NCBI GenBank assembly: GCA_964554365.1
Contig: CAZKOJ010000054.1
Location: forward strand, 1-24,123
Source of the DNA: Clostridium_AM sp964554365
GTDB lineage: Bacteria; Bacillota; Clostridia; Clostridiales; Clostridiaceae
DNA length: 24,123 nucleotides
Direction of reading: 5' to 3'
The translations under genes were made by a program, and so were the position numbers. The notes below the pieces were generated by a model that had not been told where the DNA came from, did not search any database, and saw only the letters and a list, made by a program, of their open reading frames with translations. This document shows, in pieces, positions 1 to 7,066 of the stretch. Position 1 is the first letter of the stretch; the number at the start of each line of letters is the position of its first letter.

Positions 1-40
1 AAATGAAGCGACTAGTTTCTGAACAATATATAGTAGCTGC

Positions 41-64
41 AATACAGTTAAAATTTACTGTATT
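41..64. other. Palindromic hairpin downstream of flotillin
   Basis: Arms AATACAGT (41-48) and ACTGTATT (57-64) form an 8-bp perfect inverted repeat with an 8-nt AT-rich loop, 27 nt past the flotillin stop. No clear T-run follows on the minus strand, so a terminator role is only possible. The remaining bases 1-91 hold nothing else recognisable. Confidence 0.35.
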
Positions 65-91
65 ATTTGCATTTTGTTATAATATTATAAA

Positions 92-1537
92 TTAAAGTTT
101 TTTTATTGTTTCTTTTTCTACAGTTTCTTTTTCCGTTTTTTCTTTTAATTCTTCTGGTTTATTTTCCTTTTGTTCACTTATACTGCTCTTTAGGCATTTT
201 GGAAGATCCATACCTGCTGTCTTGAATACATCTTCCAGTGGTGGTATTGATTTTAACATTCCTGAAAGGAAGTTTGCAGTTGCTGGTGCACCATTGCCAC
301 TGCCTCCCATACTATCCCAAACAGTAATTTTATCAATTTTAATATTTTTAATAGCTTCAACTTGCAGTTTAACAAGCTCTTCCATTTTATCAGCCATCAT
401 CATCATAACTGCACTTTCCGCACTATTTCCTGATGCTTGAACAATTTTTCCAAAACCTTCTGCTTGCTTACTTAATATTTCCATATTACCTTTAGCTTGG
501 GCTTCCATTTTTGCAAGTATACCATCTGCTTCACCTTTTGCATGTCTTCTAATTCTTTCTGCTTCTGCTTCTGCATCAATTTCTACTTTTCTCTTTTCAA
601 TTTCTGCAAGAACAATAACATCAGCTTCTTTAGTAGCTCTTTCTCTTTCAGCACGGGCTTTTTCCGCCTTTTCCTCTGCTAGATAGGCTTCTTCCAACGC
701 TTTAGCTGATTGAACCTTTTCTGCAGCTATTGCTATTCTATTTGCTTCTGCTTCTTTTTCTCTCTTTTCTGCTTCTGAATTAGCAATCGTAATTTTGGCT
801 AAGTTTTCACCTTCTACGGCCTTAGCATTTGCCTCTGATACTTTAACTCTCTCAGCTTGCTTAGCATTAGCTTCACCTATAGCACCATCACGATTTTTCT
901 CTGCAACAGATTGCTTTGCATCATTTATAGCTTTAGCTGCTGCTTCTTTACCAAGTGCTTGGATGTATCCTGATTCATCTCTGATGTCTGTTACATTTAC
1001 ATTTATAAGCTTTAAACCTATTTTTTTAAGTTCAGCCTCAACATTTTGAGACACATTGGCAAGGAATTTATCTCTGTCTGAGTTTATCTCTTCAATATCC
1101 ATTGTGGCAACAACAAGTCTTAGCTGACCAAATATAATATCCTTTGCTAATTCTTGAATTTCATTTAATTGCAAGCCTAACAATCTTTCAGCTGCATTAG
1201 GCATAATTGATGGCTCTGTAGAAATACCTACTGTAAATCTTGAGGGTACATCAACTCTTATATTCTGTTTACTTAAAGCATTGGTTAAATTTACTTCAAT
1301 AGAAATTGGAGTTAAATCTAAAAACTCATAACTTTGGATAACAGGCCAAATGAAAGCCGCTCCACCATGTATACACTTAGCAGAACGTGAATTACCCTCA
1401 TCCGATTTTCCAGTTTTACCGTAAACTACTAGGACTTTATCTGATGGACATTTTTTATACCTAGCAAACACACCTAAAATTGTGATAAAAATAATAGCTA
1501 TTATAATAGCCAATAGGATAACTGATGAAAATTCCAT
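92..1537 (-). CDS. floT: Flotillin family protein (SPFH domain, FloT/YuaG-like)
   Basis: Membrane scaffold protein of 481 residues, matching the usual bacterial flotillin length. Seen in the sequence: one hydrophobic anchor at about residues 4-25, an SPFH/band-7 region at about 28-200, then a long alanine- and glutamate-rich coiled coil (about 205-370, repeated EA/EAEAER-type stretches) and a charged Lys/Glu tail. In other Firmicutes flotillins oligomerise in the cytoplasmic membrane and organise functional membrane microdomains. The ATG is preceded by AGAGGAGG about 10 nt upstream. It lies 24 nt after the NfeD-like gene, the standard yuaF-yuaG pairing, so the two are almost certainly co-transcribed from the promoter at about 2.3 kb. 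Identification as flotillin is firm; the exact symbol (floT rather than floA) rests on length and the NfeD partner. Confidence 0.93.
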   Translation of the reverse strand: MEFSSVILLAIIIAIIFITILGVFARYKKCPSDKVLVVYGKTGKSDEGNSRSAKCIHGGAAFIWPVIQSYEFLDLTPISIEVNLTNALSKQNIRVDVPSRFTVGISTEPSIMPNAAERLLGLQLNEIQELAKDIIFGQLRLVVATMDIEEINSDRDKFLANVSQNVEAELKKIGLKLINVNVTDIRDESGYIQALGKEAAAKAINDAKQSVAEKNRDGAIGEANAKQAERVKVSEANAKAVEGENLAKITIANSEAEKREKEAEANRIAIAAEKVQSAKALEEAYLAEEKAEKARAERERATKEADVIVLAEIEKRKVEIDAEAEAERIRRHAKGEADGILAKMEAQAKGNMEILSKQAEGFGKIVQASGNSAESAVMMMMADKMEELVKLQVEAIKNIKIDKITVWDSMGGSGNGAPATANFLSGMLKSIPPLEDVFKTAGMDLPKCLKSSISEQKENKPEELKEKTEKETVEKETIKKL

Positions 1538-1561
1538 AACACAAATTTCCTCCTCTAAATA

Positions 1562-2176
1562 TTAATCTATTTTTTCAACTAGTAAAAGCTGATTGTCAAT
1601 AACTCTAATAACTGTTATTTTTGTTCCCGTTTGTAATTCTTCTCCATAAGTAACAGCATCCATAGTTCTAAGTACACCTTGAATTACAACTTGTATCTTT
1701 CCTATTCCTTTTCCTTCTTTAGGTAGAGTTAAATACACTTCTCCTTGTGCATTAACAGCATTTTTAATATCCATAGTTCCTTCTTCTGAAAGCTTTATAG
1801 CAGAGTAATATATAAATGACACTACAAACATAAGTATAAAGCCTAAAATTACAGCAAATATAATTGAAGTTAAATGTGACCTTCCACCTCTTACTGATGC
1901 AATTCCAGTCCAAGAAAACACTGTAAAAAACACCACTATACTTCTCATAGTAAATAACTTAAATTTAACATCAAATACCTCTGATGAACTTTCATGAGTA
2001 AACTCTAAACTATGATCGTGTGGCATATCATCTATAATCTCAAGATTAGCCTCTGCTCCATGACTCAATCCTAAAAGAGTCATAATTGTTTGTAGAACAA
2101 ATATAGTACTAGAAGGTACTGCAACTATCCAAAAAAGTTTTTCAAAGCTAGGTATACTACTCCACCATTCTACCAT
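1562..2176 (-). CDS. NfeD-like membrane protein (YuaF type), flotillin partner
   Basis: A 204-residue integral membrane protein with hydrophobic segments at about 12-36, 78-95 and 103-125. They are followed by a soluble C-terminal region (about 140-204) with the GxV...G pattern of the small beta-barrel (OB-fold) domain of NfeD proteins. It has no N-terminal ClpP-like protease domain, so it is the short NfeD class. In Bacillus the equivalent YuaF is co-encoded with flotillin and linked to membrane fluidity and stress. An AAGGGA motif sits a few nt before the ATG. First gene of the operon, with flotillin 24 nt downstream. Assignment rests on topology, C-terminal pattern and gene order. Confidence 0.85.
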   Translation of the reverse strand: MVEWWSSIPSFEKLFWIVAVPSSTIFVLQTIMTLLGLSHGAEANLEIIDDMPHDHSLEFTHESSSEVFDVKFKLFTMRSIVVFFTVFSWTGIASVRGGRSHLTSIIFAVILGFILMFVVSFIYYSAIKLSEEGTMDIKNAVNAQGEVYLTLPKEGKGIGKIQVVIQGVLRTMDAVTYGEELQTGTKITVIRVIDNQLLLVEKID

Positions 2177-2225
2177 AATATCCCTTCTTTCATATTTAAG
2201 TATCTATAAACAACTTTCTTGATTT

Positions 2226-2250
2226 CAGGTGGGGTTTATCTTCCACCTCA
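2226..2250 (-). other. 5'-UTR hairpin ahead of the nfeD-flotillin operon
   Basis: AGGTGG (2227-2232) pairs with CCACCT (2243-2248). The hairpin lies between the predicted promoter and the NfeD-like start codon, within a leader of about 130 nt. It shares the TCAGGTGGGGT core with the terminator at 4511-4539. No T-run follows in the minus direction, so it is not an obvious terminator. Confidence 0.4.
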
Positions 2251-2314
2251 GCGCAAATTAATAATAATTTGTTCGTTAAATTGCATCATAAATTTTAGTT
2301 TACCATTTTACTAT

Positions 2315-2343
2315 ATTATACAATAAATCTATATATATTCCAA
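2315..2343 (-). promoter_or_regulatory. Predicted sigma-A promoter of nfeD-flotillin
   Basis: On the minus strand TTGGAA (-35, 2343-2338) is followed after 17 nt by a perfect TATAAT (-10, 2320-2315). Spacing is ideal and it points into the NfeD-like gene. The -35 matches consensus at four of six bases. Confidence 0.6.
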
Positions 2344-2398
2344 ATTTAAAATCAATATTATTCAGCTTTAATCACTTCATAACCTATTCTAGTAATTT

Positions 2399-2560
2399 TA
2401 GGCATCCGAAAGAAAATAACAAGTCAAAAATTCTGAGGATATTTTGTGGTAGGCGAAGAGCCATGGCCTGCACATAGTAGACTATGTAAGGGTTATGGCG
2501 ATGAAGCATAACTCAAAATATACCAGAATACTGATTAGTTATTTTTTTGAAGATGCCTTA
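2399..2560. repeat. MITE-like inverted-repeat element, long form, copy 1 (162 bp)
   Basis: Begins TAGGCATCCGAAAG and ends with TTTGAAGATGCCTTA. The terminal arms (AGGCATC...AAATAAC) match in inverted orientation at about 17-18 of 21 positions. Inside is a second inverted pair (GGATATTTTGTGGTA against TAACTCAAAATATACC) enclosing short hairpins: ACATAGT/ACTATGT and GTTATG/CATAAC. A near-identical copy in the same orientation lies at 20398-20561, and shorter relatives lie at 5334-5391 and 20144-20202. There is no ORF inside. Size, termini and copy number fit a non-autonomous mobile element; a structured RNA gene family is the alternative. Confidence 0.8.
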
Positions 2561-2574
2561 TACTATGTAACGCA

Positions 2575-2601
2575 AAAAGACTGGCATTAAGCCAGTCTTT
2601 T
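2575..2601 (-). terminator. Rho-independent terminator (bidirectional)
   Basis: AAAAGACTGGC (2575-2585) and GCCAGTCTTTT (2591-2601) form a perfect 11-bp stem with a 5-nt loop and T/A runs on both sides. It is well placed to end minus-strand transcription from the MazF-domain gene. Confidence 0.75.
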
Positions 2602-2610
2602 AAATATGTT

Positions 2611-2700
2611 ATATAGTCTCCCAGCCCACGCTAGGTATGTTATCTATTAGAAAAAATAATATGTGATAGAATCTCCTAGTCAAAACTAGGTATGTATTTT
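2611..2700. repeat. Two direct repeats, each with a CTAG-type hairpin
   Basis: Unit 1 (about 2613-2640) and unit 2 (about 2667-2695) share TCTCC(C/T)AG...CTAGGTATGT with a period of about 55 bp. Each can fold: CCTAGT/ACTAGG in unit 2, and a weaker CCAG/CTAGG in unit 1. They lie in the 620-bp gap between the NfeD-like and MazF-domain genes, which otherwise holds the 162-bp element, the terminator and AT-rich sequence. Two units are too few and too unequal to call a CRISPR array. Confidence 0.5.
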
Positions 2701-2796
2701 ACGCATCTTTATTAATGATATCACTAATAATTAATATAATCAATACATTAATTATAAATTTATTTAATAATATTCTATGTAAATCTTGTAATAAAA

Positions 2797-3396
2797 TTAC
2801 ATGTCTAAAGAAATTTTTAACTTAGGATTTAAAAATCTCTTCATAAAATCAGTATTAAGAGTTGCAATATGTCTTCCTAACCGGGCTTTGGAAACAACCT
2901 TAAGTTGTTCACATAAAACAGTTCCTGTAATTTTATTTCTTTCTCCAATTTCTAGTTTATAATCACTTTCTCTTATTTCTAAATGTGTGGCTATTTTTTT
3001 ATGTCTATTTGATATTGGAACTATGATTGTGGTAGGTCCTTTTTCGTTTCCAGTGTCATTTTGTATTATTATTACAGGTCTAACTTTATTTTCTTCGGAA
3101 CCTATATTTTTACCCAATTCACAAGTCCAAATTTCTCCCCGTTTTGGAATTGTAGTAATTCTTTCTGATATGTTATCGTTAATATTTATTTTATTATTTA
3201 CCCATTCTGCGTACTCAAAAATTTTCTTTATATCATATGCTCTTTTTTTTAAAAATTCTATCTTTTCGTTTTGTGCTAGCTTATCATAACTTATATTTAT
3301 ATATTCTTCTAAAAGTCCTTGTATTGTTTTTTTAGTAACTTCAATATATTTCTCAAGTTCACTATTATTCATGTTTTTTATGTCATTATTAGTCAT
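2797..3396 (-). CDS. MazF/PemK-family endoribonuclease-like protein with N-terminal extension
   Basis: The C-terminal half (about 84-199 of 199) has the MazF/PemK signature: RGEIW at 86-90, KVRPVIIIQN at 104-113, TTIIVPIS at 122-129 and the later GTVLCEQLKVVSK block. Known MazF toxins are sequence-specific mRNA-cleaving enzymes of about 110-120 residues. This one carries about 83 extra N-terminal residues, charged and apparently helical. No separate antitoxin gene lies beside it. The extension may be a built-in regulatory domain or an unrelated oligomerisation segment; that is inference. The ATG has a very strong GGAGGAGGG upstream. Stand-alone gene, ending before the terminator at 2575-2601. 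Confidence 0.8.
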   Translation of the reverse strand: MTNNDIKNMNNSELEKYIEVTKKTIQGLLEEYINISYDKLAQNEKIEFLKKRAYDIKKIFEYAEWVNNKININDNISERITTIPKRGEIWTCELGKNIGSEENKVRPVIIIQNDTGNEKGPTTIIVPISNRHKKIATHLEIRESDYKLEIGERNKITGTVLCEQLKVVSKARLGRHIATLNTDFMKRFLNPKLKISLDM

Positions 3397-3686
3397 AACT
3401 TCCCTCCTCCTCCATCATGTATTAATCATAAATCAAAAAATAAATTATTACAATATATTTACTTCTATATACACATAATATTATTAATTTTCTAATAAAC
3501 AGAGTTCTTAGTTTCAGTTCAGCTTTGCATTTCCATAAATTCATTTTATTAACTATAATTATTTATGAAATAAAGGATAACCTATATACTATAAGAAAAT
3601 TTAACTTATTAATAGTAAATTCTCTTCTTTAAATACATTAAAATATCATATAGGATAGGGCAAATAAAGTTAAAGCAGGTGATTTT

Positions 3687-4502
3687 GTGAAAAAGGCTAT
3701 CTATTCCACCATGTATATTTTTTTTATTTTTATGTGTTTAACTATACCATCAAATAATAGTAAAGATTCAATGCACTTATGGTCTAATAATTCTATTAAT
3801 AATAAAGTTTTCAGTTATACACCAGTAGATTCGAACGTAAAAACTACATATCCCAAAGAGGTCTTTTTAACTTTTGATGATGGTCCCTGCGTTAATAATA
3901 CAAAGAAAATATTGAAGATATTAAAAGATAATAATGTAAAAGCTTCTTTTTTTATAGTAGGAATGAAAGGAGAAGAGAATCCTCAAATATTAAAGGAAAT
4001 AAGTGATAGTGACATGAGTCTTTGTATACATACTTATTGCCATGATTACAAAAAAGTGTATAAGAACTTAGATGCATACCTTAAAGATTATGAGGCTTGT
4101 TCAAATGTTATAAAAAATGTAACTGGAAAAAAACCCGCTCCATACATAAGACTTCCTGGTGGTTCTGACAATTTAGTTACAAGTAAAGACAATTTACAGG
4201 CTATTAAACAAACTTTAAACTCAAAAGGTATAAGGTACGTAGATTGGAATGTATGTTCTGGCGATGCAGTAAGTCATGTGGTAGAGGTAGATAAGATTAA
4301 GTCTAATGTAATGACTCAATGCAAAAATAAAAACCTTGCAGTAATTTTAATGCACGATACTTATTATAAACACTTTACTGTAGAGGCGTTACCTGATATT
4401 ATAAAATATTTAAAAGATGAAGGTTTTGTATTTAGAACCTTTAACGATTTAACTCCCGAAGAAGATCAACAGATGCGAAATCTGAAAATAATAAATAGAT
4501 AA
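3687..4502 (+). CDS. Secreted polysaccharide deacetylase (NodB domain)
   Basis: 271 residues. A Lys-containing N-terminus and hydrophobic stretch (about 8-20) look like a signal peptide or membrane anchor. A NodB/CE4 deacetylase domain follows with all five motifs: TFDDGP at 62-67 (catalytic/metal aspartates), HTYCH at 115-119 (metal histidines), RLPGGS at 155-160, DWNV at 186-189 and LMHD at 221-224. CE4 enzymes remove N-acetyl groups from peptidoglycan or other cell-surface glycans. Translation appears to start at a GTG with AGGTGA five nt upstream. The 290-bp upstream gap has an inverted pair CATAAAT/ATTTATG at about 3533-3567 but no promoter I would defend. Its 3' end faces gatD. Confidence 0.9.
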   Translation: MKKAIYSTMYIFFIFMCLTIPSNNSKDSMHLWSNNSINNKVFSYTPVDSNVKTTYPKEVFLTFDDGPCVNNTKKILKILKDNNVKASFFIVGMKGEENPQILKEISDSDMSLCIHTYCHDYKKVYKNLDAYLKDYEACSNVIKNVTGKKPAPYIRLPGGSDNLVTSKDNLQAIKQTLNSKGIRYVDWNVCSGDAVSHVVEVDKIKSNVMTQCKNKNLAVILMHDTYYKHFTVEALPDIIKYLKDEGFVFRTFNDLTPEEDQQMRNLKIINR

Positions 4503-4539
4503 AAAAAAGCTTCAAGTGGGGTTTAAGACCCCACCTGAA
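4501..4539 (-). terminator. Terminator of the murT-gatD unit
   Basis: TTCAAGTGGGGT (4511-4522) pairs with ACCCCACCTGAA (4528-4539). On the minus strand the single non-identity becomes a G-U pair and the stem is followed by GC plus a run of eight T (4508-4501). On the plus strand no T-run follows, so it serves gatD rather than the deacetylase gene. Confidence 0.8.
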
Positions 4540-4558
4540 ACCTAGAACTCTGTTTACA

Positions 4559-5290
4559 CTATTTTTTCTTACTTTCCCTATTTACAAGAAATTCTTTAGC
4601 TTTAATCTCTAGACTATCATCTAGTGGTTCTAAACTCATTTCTCCATACTTATTAGATAATGCTGTTCCAATAAGCCTATCTGCTAATTCAGGATTTTTG
4701 GCAAGAAGCGAACCATGACAATATGTAGAAAAACAATTTTTATATATACATCCTTCATAGCTATCTTCTCCATTATTTCCATAACCTGCAATTACTTTCC
4801 CAAGGGGCTTTAAATCTTTTCCAATATAAGTTCTACCTGAATGATTTTCAAAACCTACATAGGTTTCCTTAAATTCTTCATTATATATCACTGTATTTCC
4901 TATAAATCTATTAGTTCCACCTTCCGTATATACATCCATAATACCAAGTCCTGCTAATTTTTCTCCATCAGGTGTAGTATAGTATTTCCCAAGCAATTGG
5001 TATCCTCCACAAATAGCTAAAAATACTTTTCCACCTTCTATATATTCTGATATTCCAAATTTTTTAGTTTGGTTTAAATCATCTGAAACTATAGATTGTT
5101 CATAGTCCTGACCGCCACCAAAGAAAGCTATATCGTATTTTGAAGCTTCAAAAGAATCTCCAAGAGATATATTAAATATATTAACATTTATTCCTCTTTG
5201 TTCTGCTCTATGCTTTAAAATTAGGATATTTCCCAAATCTCCATATACATTTAAAAGATCTGGATATAAGTGACATATATTAAGTTCCAT
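4559..5290 (-). CDS. gatD: GatD, glutaminase subunit of lipid II isoglutaminyl synthase
   Basis: 243 residues with a class I glutamine amidotransferase fold of the CobB/CobQ type. GGGQD is at 58-62, the nucleophile Cys94 lies in LAICGGYQLLG, the FENHSGRT motif is at about 148-154 and the catalytic His192 lies in YCHGS. GatD releases ammonia from glutamine and passes it to MurT, which amidates the D-glutamate of lipid II during peptidoglycan synthesis. A GGAG box lies about 9 nt before the ATG. It follows murT on the same strand. Unusually, the two are separated by 158 bp, part of which is a short inverted-repeat element, whereas MurT and GatD genes are usually adjacent or overlapping. Confidence 0.93.
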   Translation of the reverse strand: MELNICHLYPDLLNVYGDLGNILILKHRAEQRGINVNIFNISLGDSFEASKYDIAFFGGGQDYEQSIVSDDLNQTKKFGISEYIEGGKVFLAICGGYQLLGKYYTTPDGEKLAGLGIMDVYTEGGTNRFIGNTVIYNEEFKETYVGFENHSGRTYIGKDLKPLGKVIAGYGNNGEDSYEGCIYKNCFSTYCHGSLLAKNPELADRLIGTALSNKYGEMSLEPLDDSLEIKAKEFLVNRESKKK

Positions 5291-5333
5291 AATATTTACA
5301 CTCCTTTATTACTTATGACGACTGTTACGTCCT

Positions 5334-5391
5334 AAGTCATCTTCAAAAAATAATTAGTCAGTGTCCTGGTCTCTTTTGTTTCAGATACCTA
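5334..5391. repeat. MITE-like element, short form, between murT and gatD
   Basis: About 58 bp. One end reads TAAGTCATCTTCAAAAAATA and the other GTTTCAGATACCTA, matching the two termini of the 162-164 bp elements but in reversed orientation. ATTAGTCAGTGTCCTGGT next to the first end also matches the long form. The core of about 105 bp is absent. It sits in the untranslated spacer of the murT-gatD transcript and so could form an RNA hairpin there. Confidence 0.65.
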
Positions 5392-5448
5392 AATAAGTTC
5401 GGCTAAAATTCAAATGAAGTTTGTACACTAACCCTTGTTATAAATTCC

Positions 5449-6753
5449 TTACCACAAATTTTTAATATACCCTCTAGTATTAAGGTATTTTCTAAAGTTT
5501 ATCATAGCAGTATAGGTAGCAAGTACGTAAATTGTATCATTACTACATTGTTTTATTTCAGTTAATAACTCTTCATAATTTTCACACATTGCAAATTTAT
5601 CCTGTGAAAAACCTGCAACCTTAAGTCTTACAGCCATATCATAAAGTCTTATACCTGAAACCATTATTTTATCAATATCTAGTAAAGTTAACTGTTCAAA
5701 GTTAACATCCCATATCCATGATACATCTCTACCATCTGCATAGTTATCATTTAAAAGTACTGATAGAGAAAACTTTCTTTTATCTAAACTTATAGTATTT
5801 ATTGCTTGATCATATCCAGCTGGATTTTTAACTAAAATTATTTTTATATCCTTGCCATCTATGTTTATACTTTCTTGTCTACCAAAGCTACTCTTTTGAC
5901 TTTTTAGTGAATTAAAAATTACAGAGTTTTCAATTCCACATACCTTTGATACAGAATACGCACATAGCGCATTGTATATATTATAGGTTCCTGGCTGATT
6001 TATATAATATTCATTGCCGTTTATTATAACTGAGGAGCCTTCTGGAGTTTGTTCTCTTATTTCATCCACAGTATAATCTAATTCAGGCCTTTTATATCCA
6101 CAGCTTTCACAGTAAAAATCCCCTAAATGATTATAAGTAATATAATTATATTTATATGCACTTTTACATTTTTTGCAAAATTTAGCATCAGCATTTATGT
6201 CTATTTGTGTGTTTTTATTATCAGAATCATTAAAACCATAGTAAATGGTTCTATTTGGAAGACCTAAATCTCCAAGTAGTGACTCATCACCATTTAAAAC
6301 TAAATTTGATAATGGAACTTTTTCAATTCCTTCAAGAATTTTTTTAAGTGTAGTATATACTTCACCATATCTATCTAACTGATCCCTAAATAAATTAGTT
6401 ACAGTTATAACTTCTGGAGTAACATATTCTGTAATAAACTTTACATTTGCCTCATCACATTCAATAACAGCATATTTTGCTTCTGCACAATTTGAAAAAG
6501 AAAAATGCTCCACAAAAGAAGCAACTATTCCTGGAAACATATTAGCACCTGTACTGTTTGTGATTACATATTTTCCACTATCCTTTAGCGTATTGTATAT
6601 CATACTTGTAGTAGTAGTTTTCCCATTAGTACCCGTTATAAGTATAATTTTGTAATCTTTACACACAGTTTTTAAAATATTTCTATCTAACTTTAAAGCA
6701 ACTCTTCCTGGAAAGTTACTTCCCCCCTTAAACAAAATCTTTGATAAATTCAT
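5449..6753 (-). CDS. murT: MurT, Mur-ligase-like subunit of lipid II isoglutaminyl synthase
   Basis: 434 residues from the first ATG. The Mur ligase ATP site GTNGKTTT is at 41-48, a four-cysteine zinc ribbon (Cys193, Cys196, Cys215, Cys218) interrupts the central domain, and NPAGYDQA plus DGRDVSWIWD (the MurT C-terminal, DUF1727-type domain) lie in the last third. MurT with GatD converts lipid II D-glutamate to D-isoglutamine. The ATG used here has no ribosome binding site. An in-frame hydrophobic extension continues upstream to about 6798 and looks like the normal MurT N-terminus (separate entry). Transcribed with gatD downstream. Confidence 0.92.
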   Translation of the reverse strand: MNLSKILFKGGSNFPGRVALKLDRNILKTVCKDYKIILITGTNGKTTTTSMIYNTLKDSGKYVITNSTGANMFPGIVASFVEHFSFSNCAEAKYAVIECDEANVKFITEYVTPEVITVTNLFRDQLDRYGEVYTTLKKILEGIEKVPLSNLVLNGDESLLGDLGLPNRTIYYGFNDSDNKNTQIDINADAKFCKKCKSAYKYNYITYNHLGDFYCESCGYKRPELDYTVDEIREQTPEGSSVIINGNEYYINQPGTYNIYNALCAYSVSKVCGIENSVIFNSLKSQKSSFGRQESINIDGKDIKIILVKNPAGYDQAINTISLDKRKFSLSVLLNDNYADGRDVSWIWDVNFEQLTLLDIDKIMVSGIRLYDMAVRLKVAGFSQDKFAMCENYEELLTEIKQCSNDTIYVLATYTAMINFRKYLNTRGYIKNLW

Positions 6754-6789
6754 TACTATTTTAGAAATTATAATGCTAAAAAAAGATTT

Positions 6790-6798
6790 TATGCTAAT
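6790..6798 (-). other. murT: Probable non-ATG start region of murT
   Basis: The murT frame stays open upstream of the ATG at 6753 to a TGA just before 6801, adding a stretch that reads IKSFFSIIISKIV before the Met. Counting from the ATA codon at 6792-6790 puts 20 residues before the FKGG motif, the same number as I recall in Staphylococcus aureus MurT before its GKRG. ATT at 6798-6796 is the other candidate and is better spaced (8 nt) from GGTGG. Either the gene uses a rare start codon or an ATG has mutated to ATA. Confidence 0.5.
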
Positions 6799-6965
6799 TT
6801 CTCACACCACCCTTTGTTTATTAAAATTAAATATATACTATATTTAATTATTTAATTTTAGTAATCTTTAAATTTTATAACTAACTCTAAATATTATAAT
6901 ACAATATTAGTTTTTTTACATCAAAATTTTTATTCCATGGCTATCGATTTCCAATAACAAGCAAA

Positions 6966-7014
6966 GGACAGCTAACAATCTTCTACTATTGATTCAAAGC
7001 ATTGTTAGCTGTCC
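6966..7014 (-). terminator. Long hairpin after galE, probable terminator
   Basis: GGACAGCTAACAAT (6966-6979) and ATTGTTAGCTGTCC (7001-7014) are a perfect 14-bp inverted repeat with a 21-nt loop, 53 nt beyond the galE stop. The following T-run is weak (TTTGCTTGTTATT on the minus strand). The remainder of the 313-bp murT-galE gap (6754-7066) is AT-rich and should hold the murT promoter, which I could not place with confidence. Confidence 0.5.
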
Positions 7015-7066
7015 ATATTATTTTTAATTAAAATTATCCATAACATGGTAAATTAATGTTGTTTTT

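Noticed and set aside
2399..2560. Integron attC site
   Set aside because: Ends lack the core GTTRRRY/RYYYAAC arrangement next to cassettes, elements lie singly in intergenic gaps, and there is no integrase.
2611..2700. CRISPR array
   Set aside because: Only two imperfect units, with unequal lengths and no cas genes nearby.
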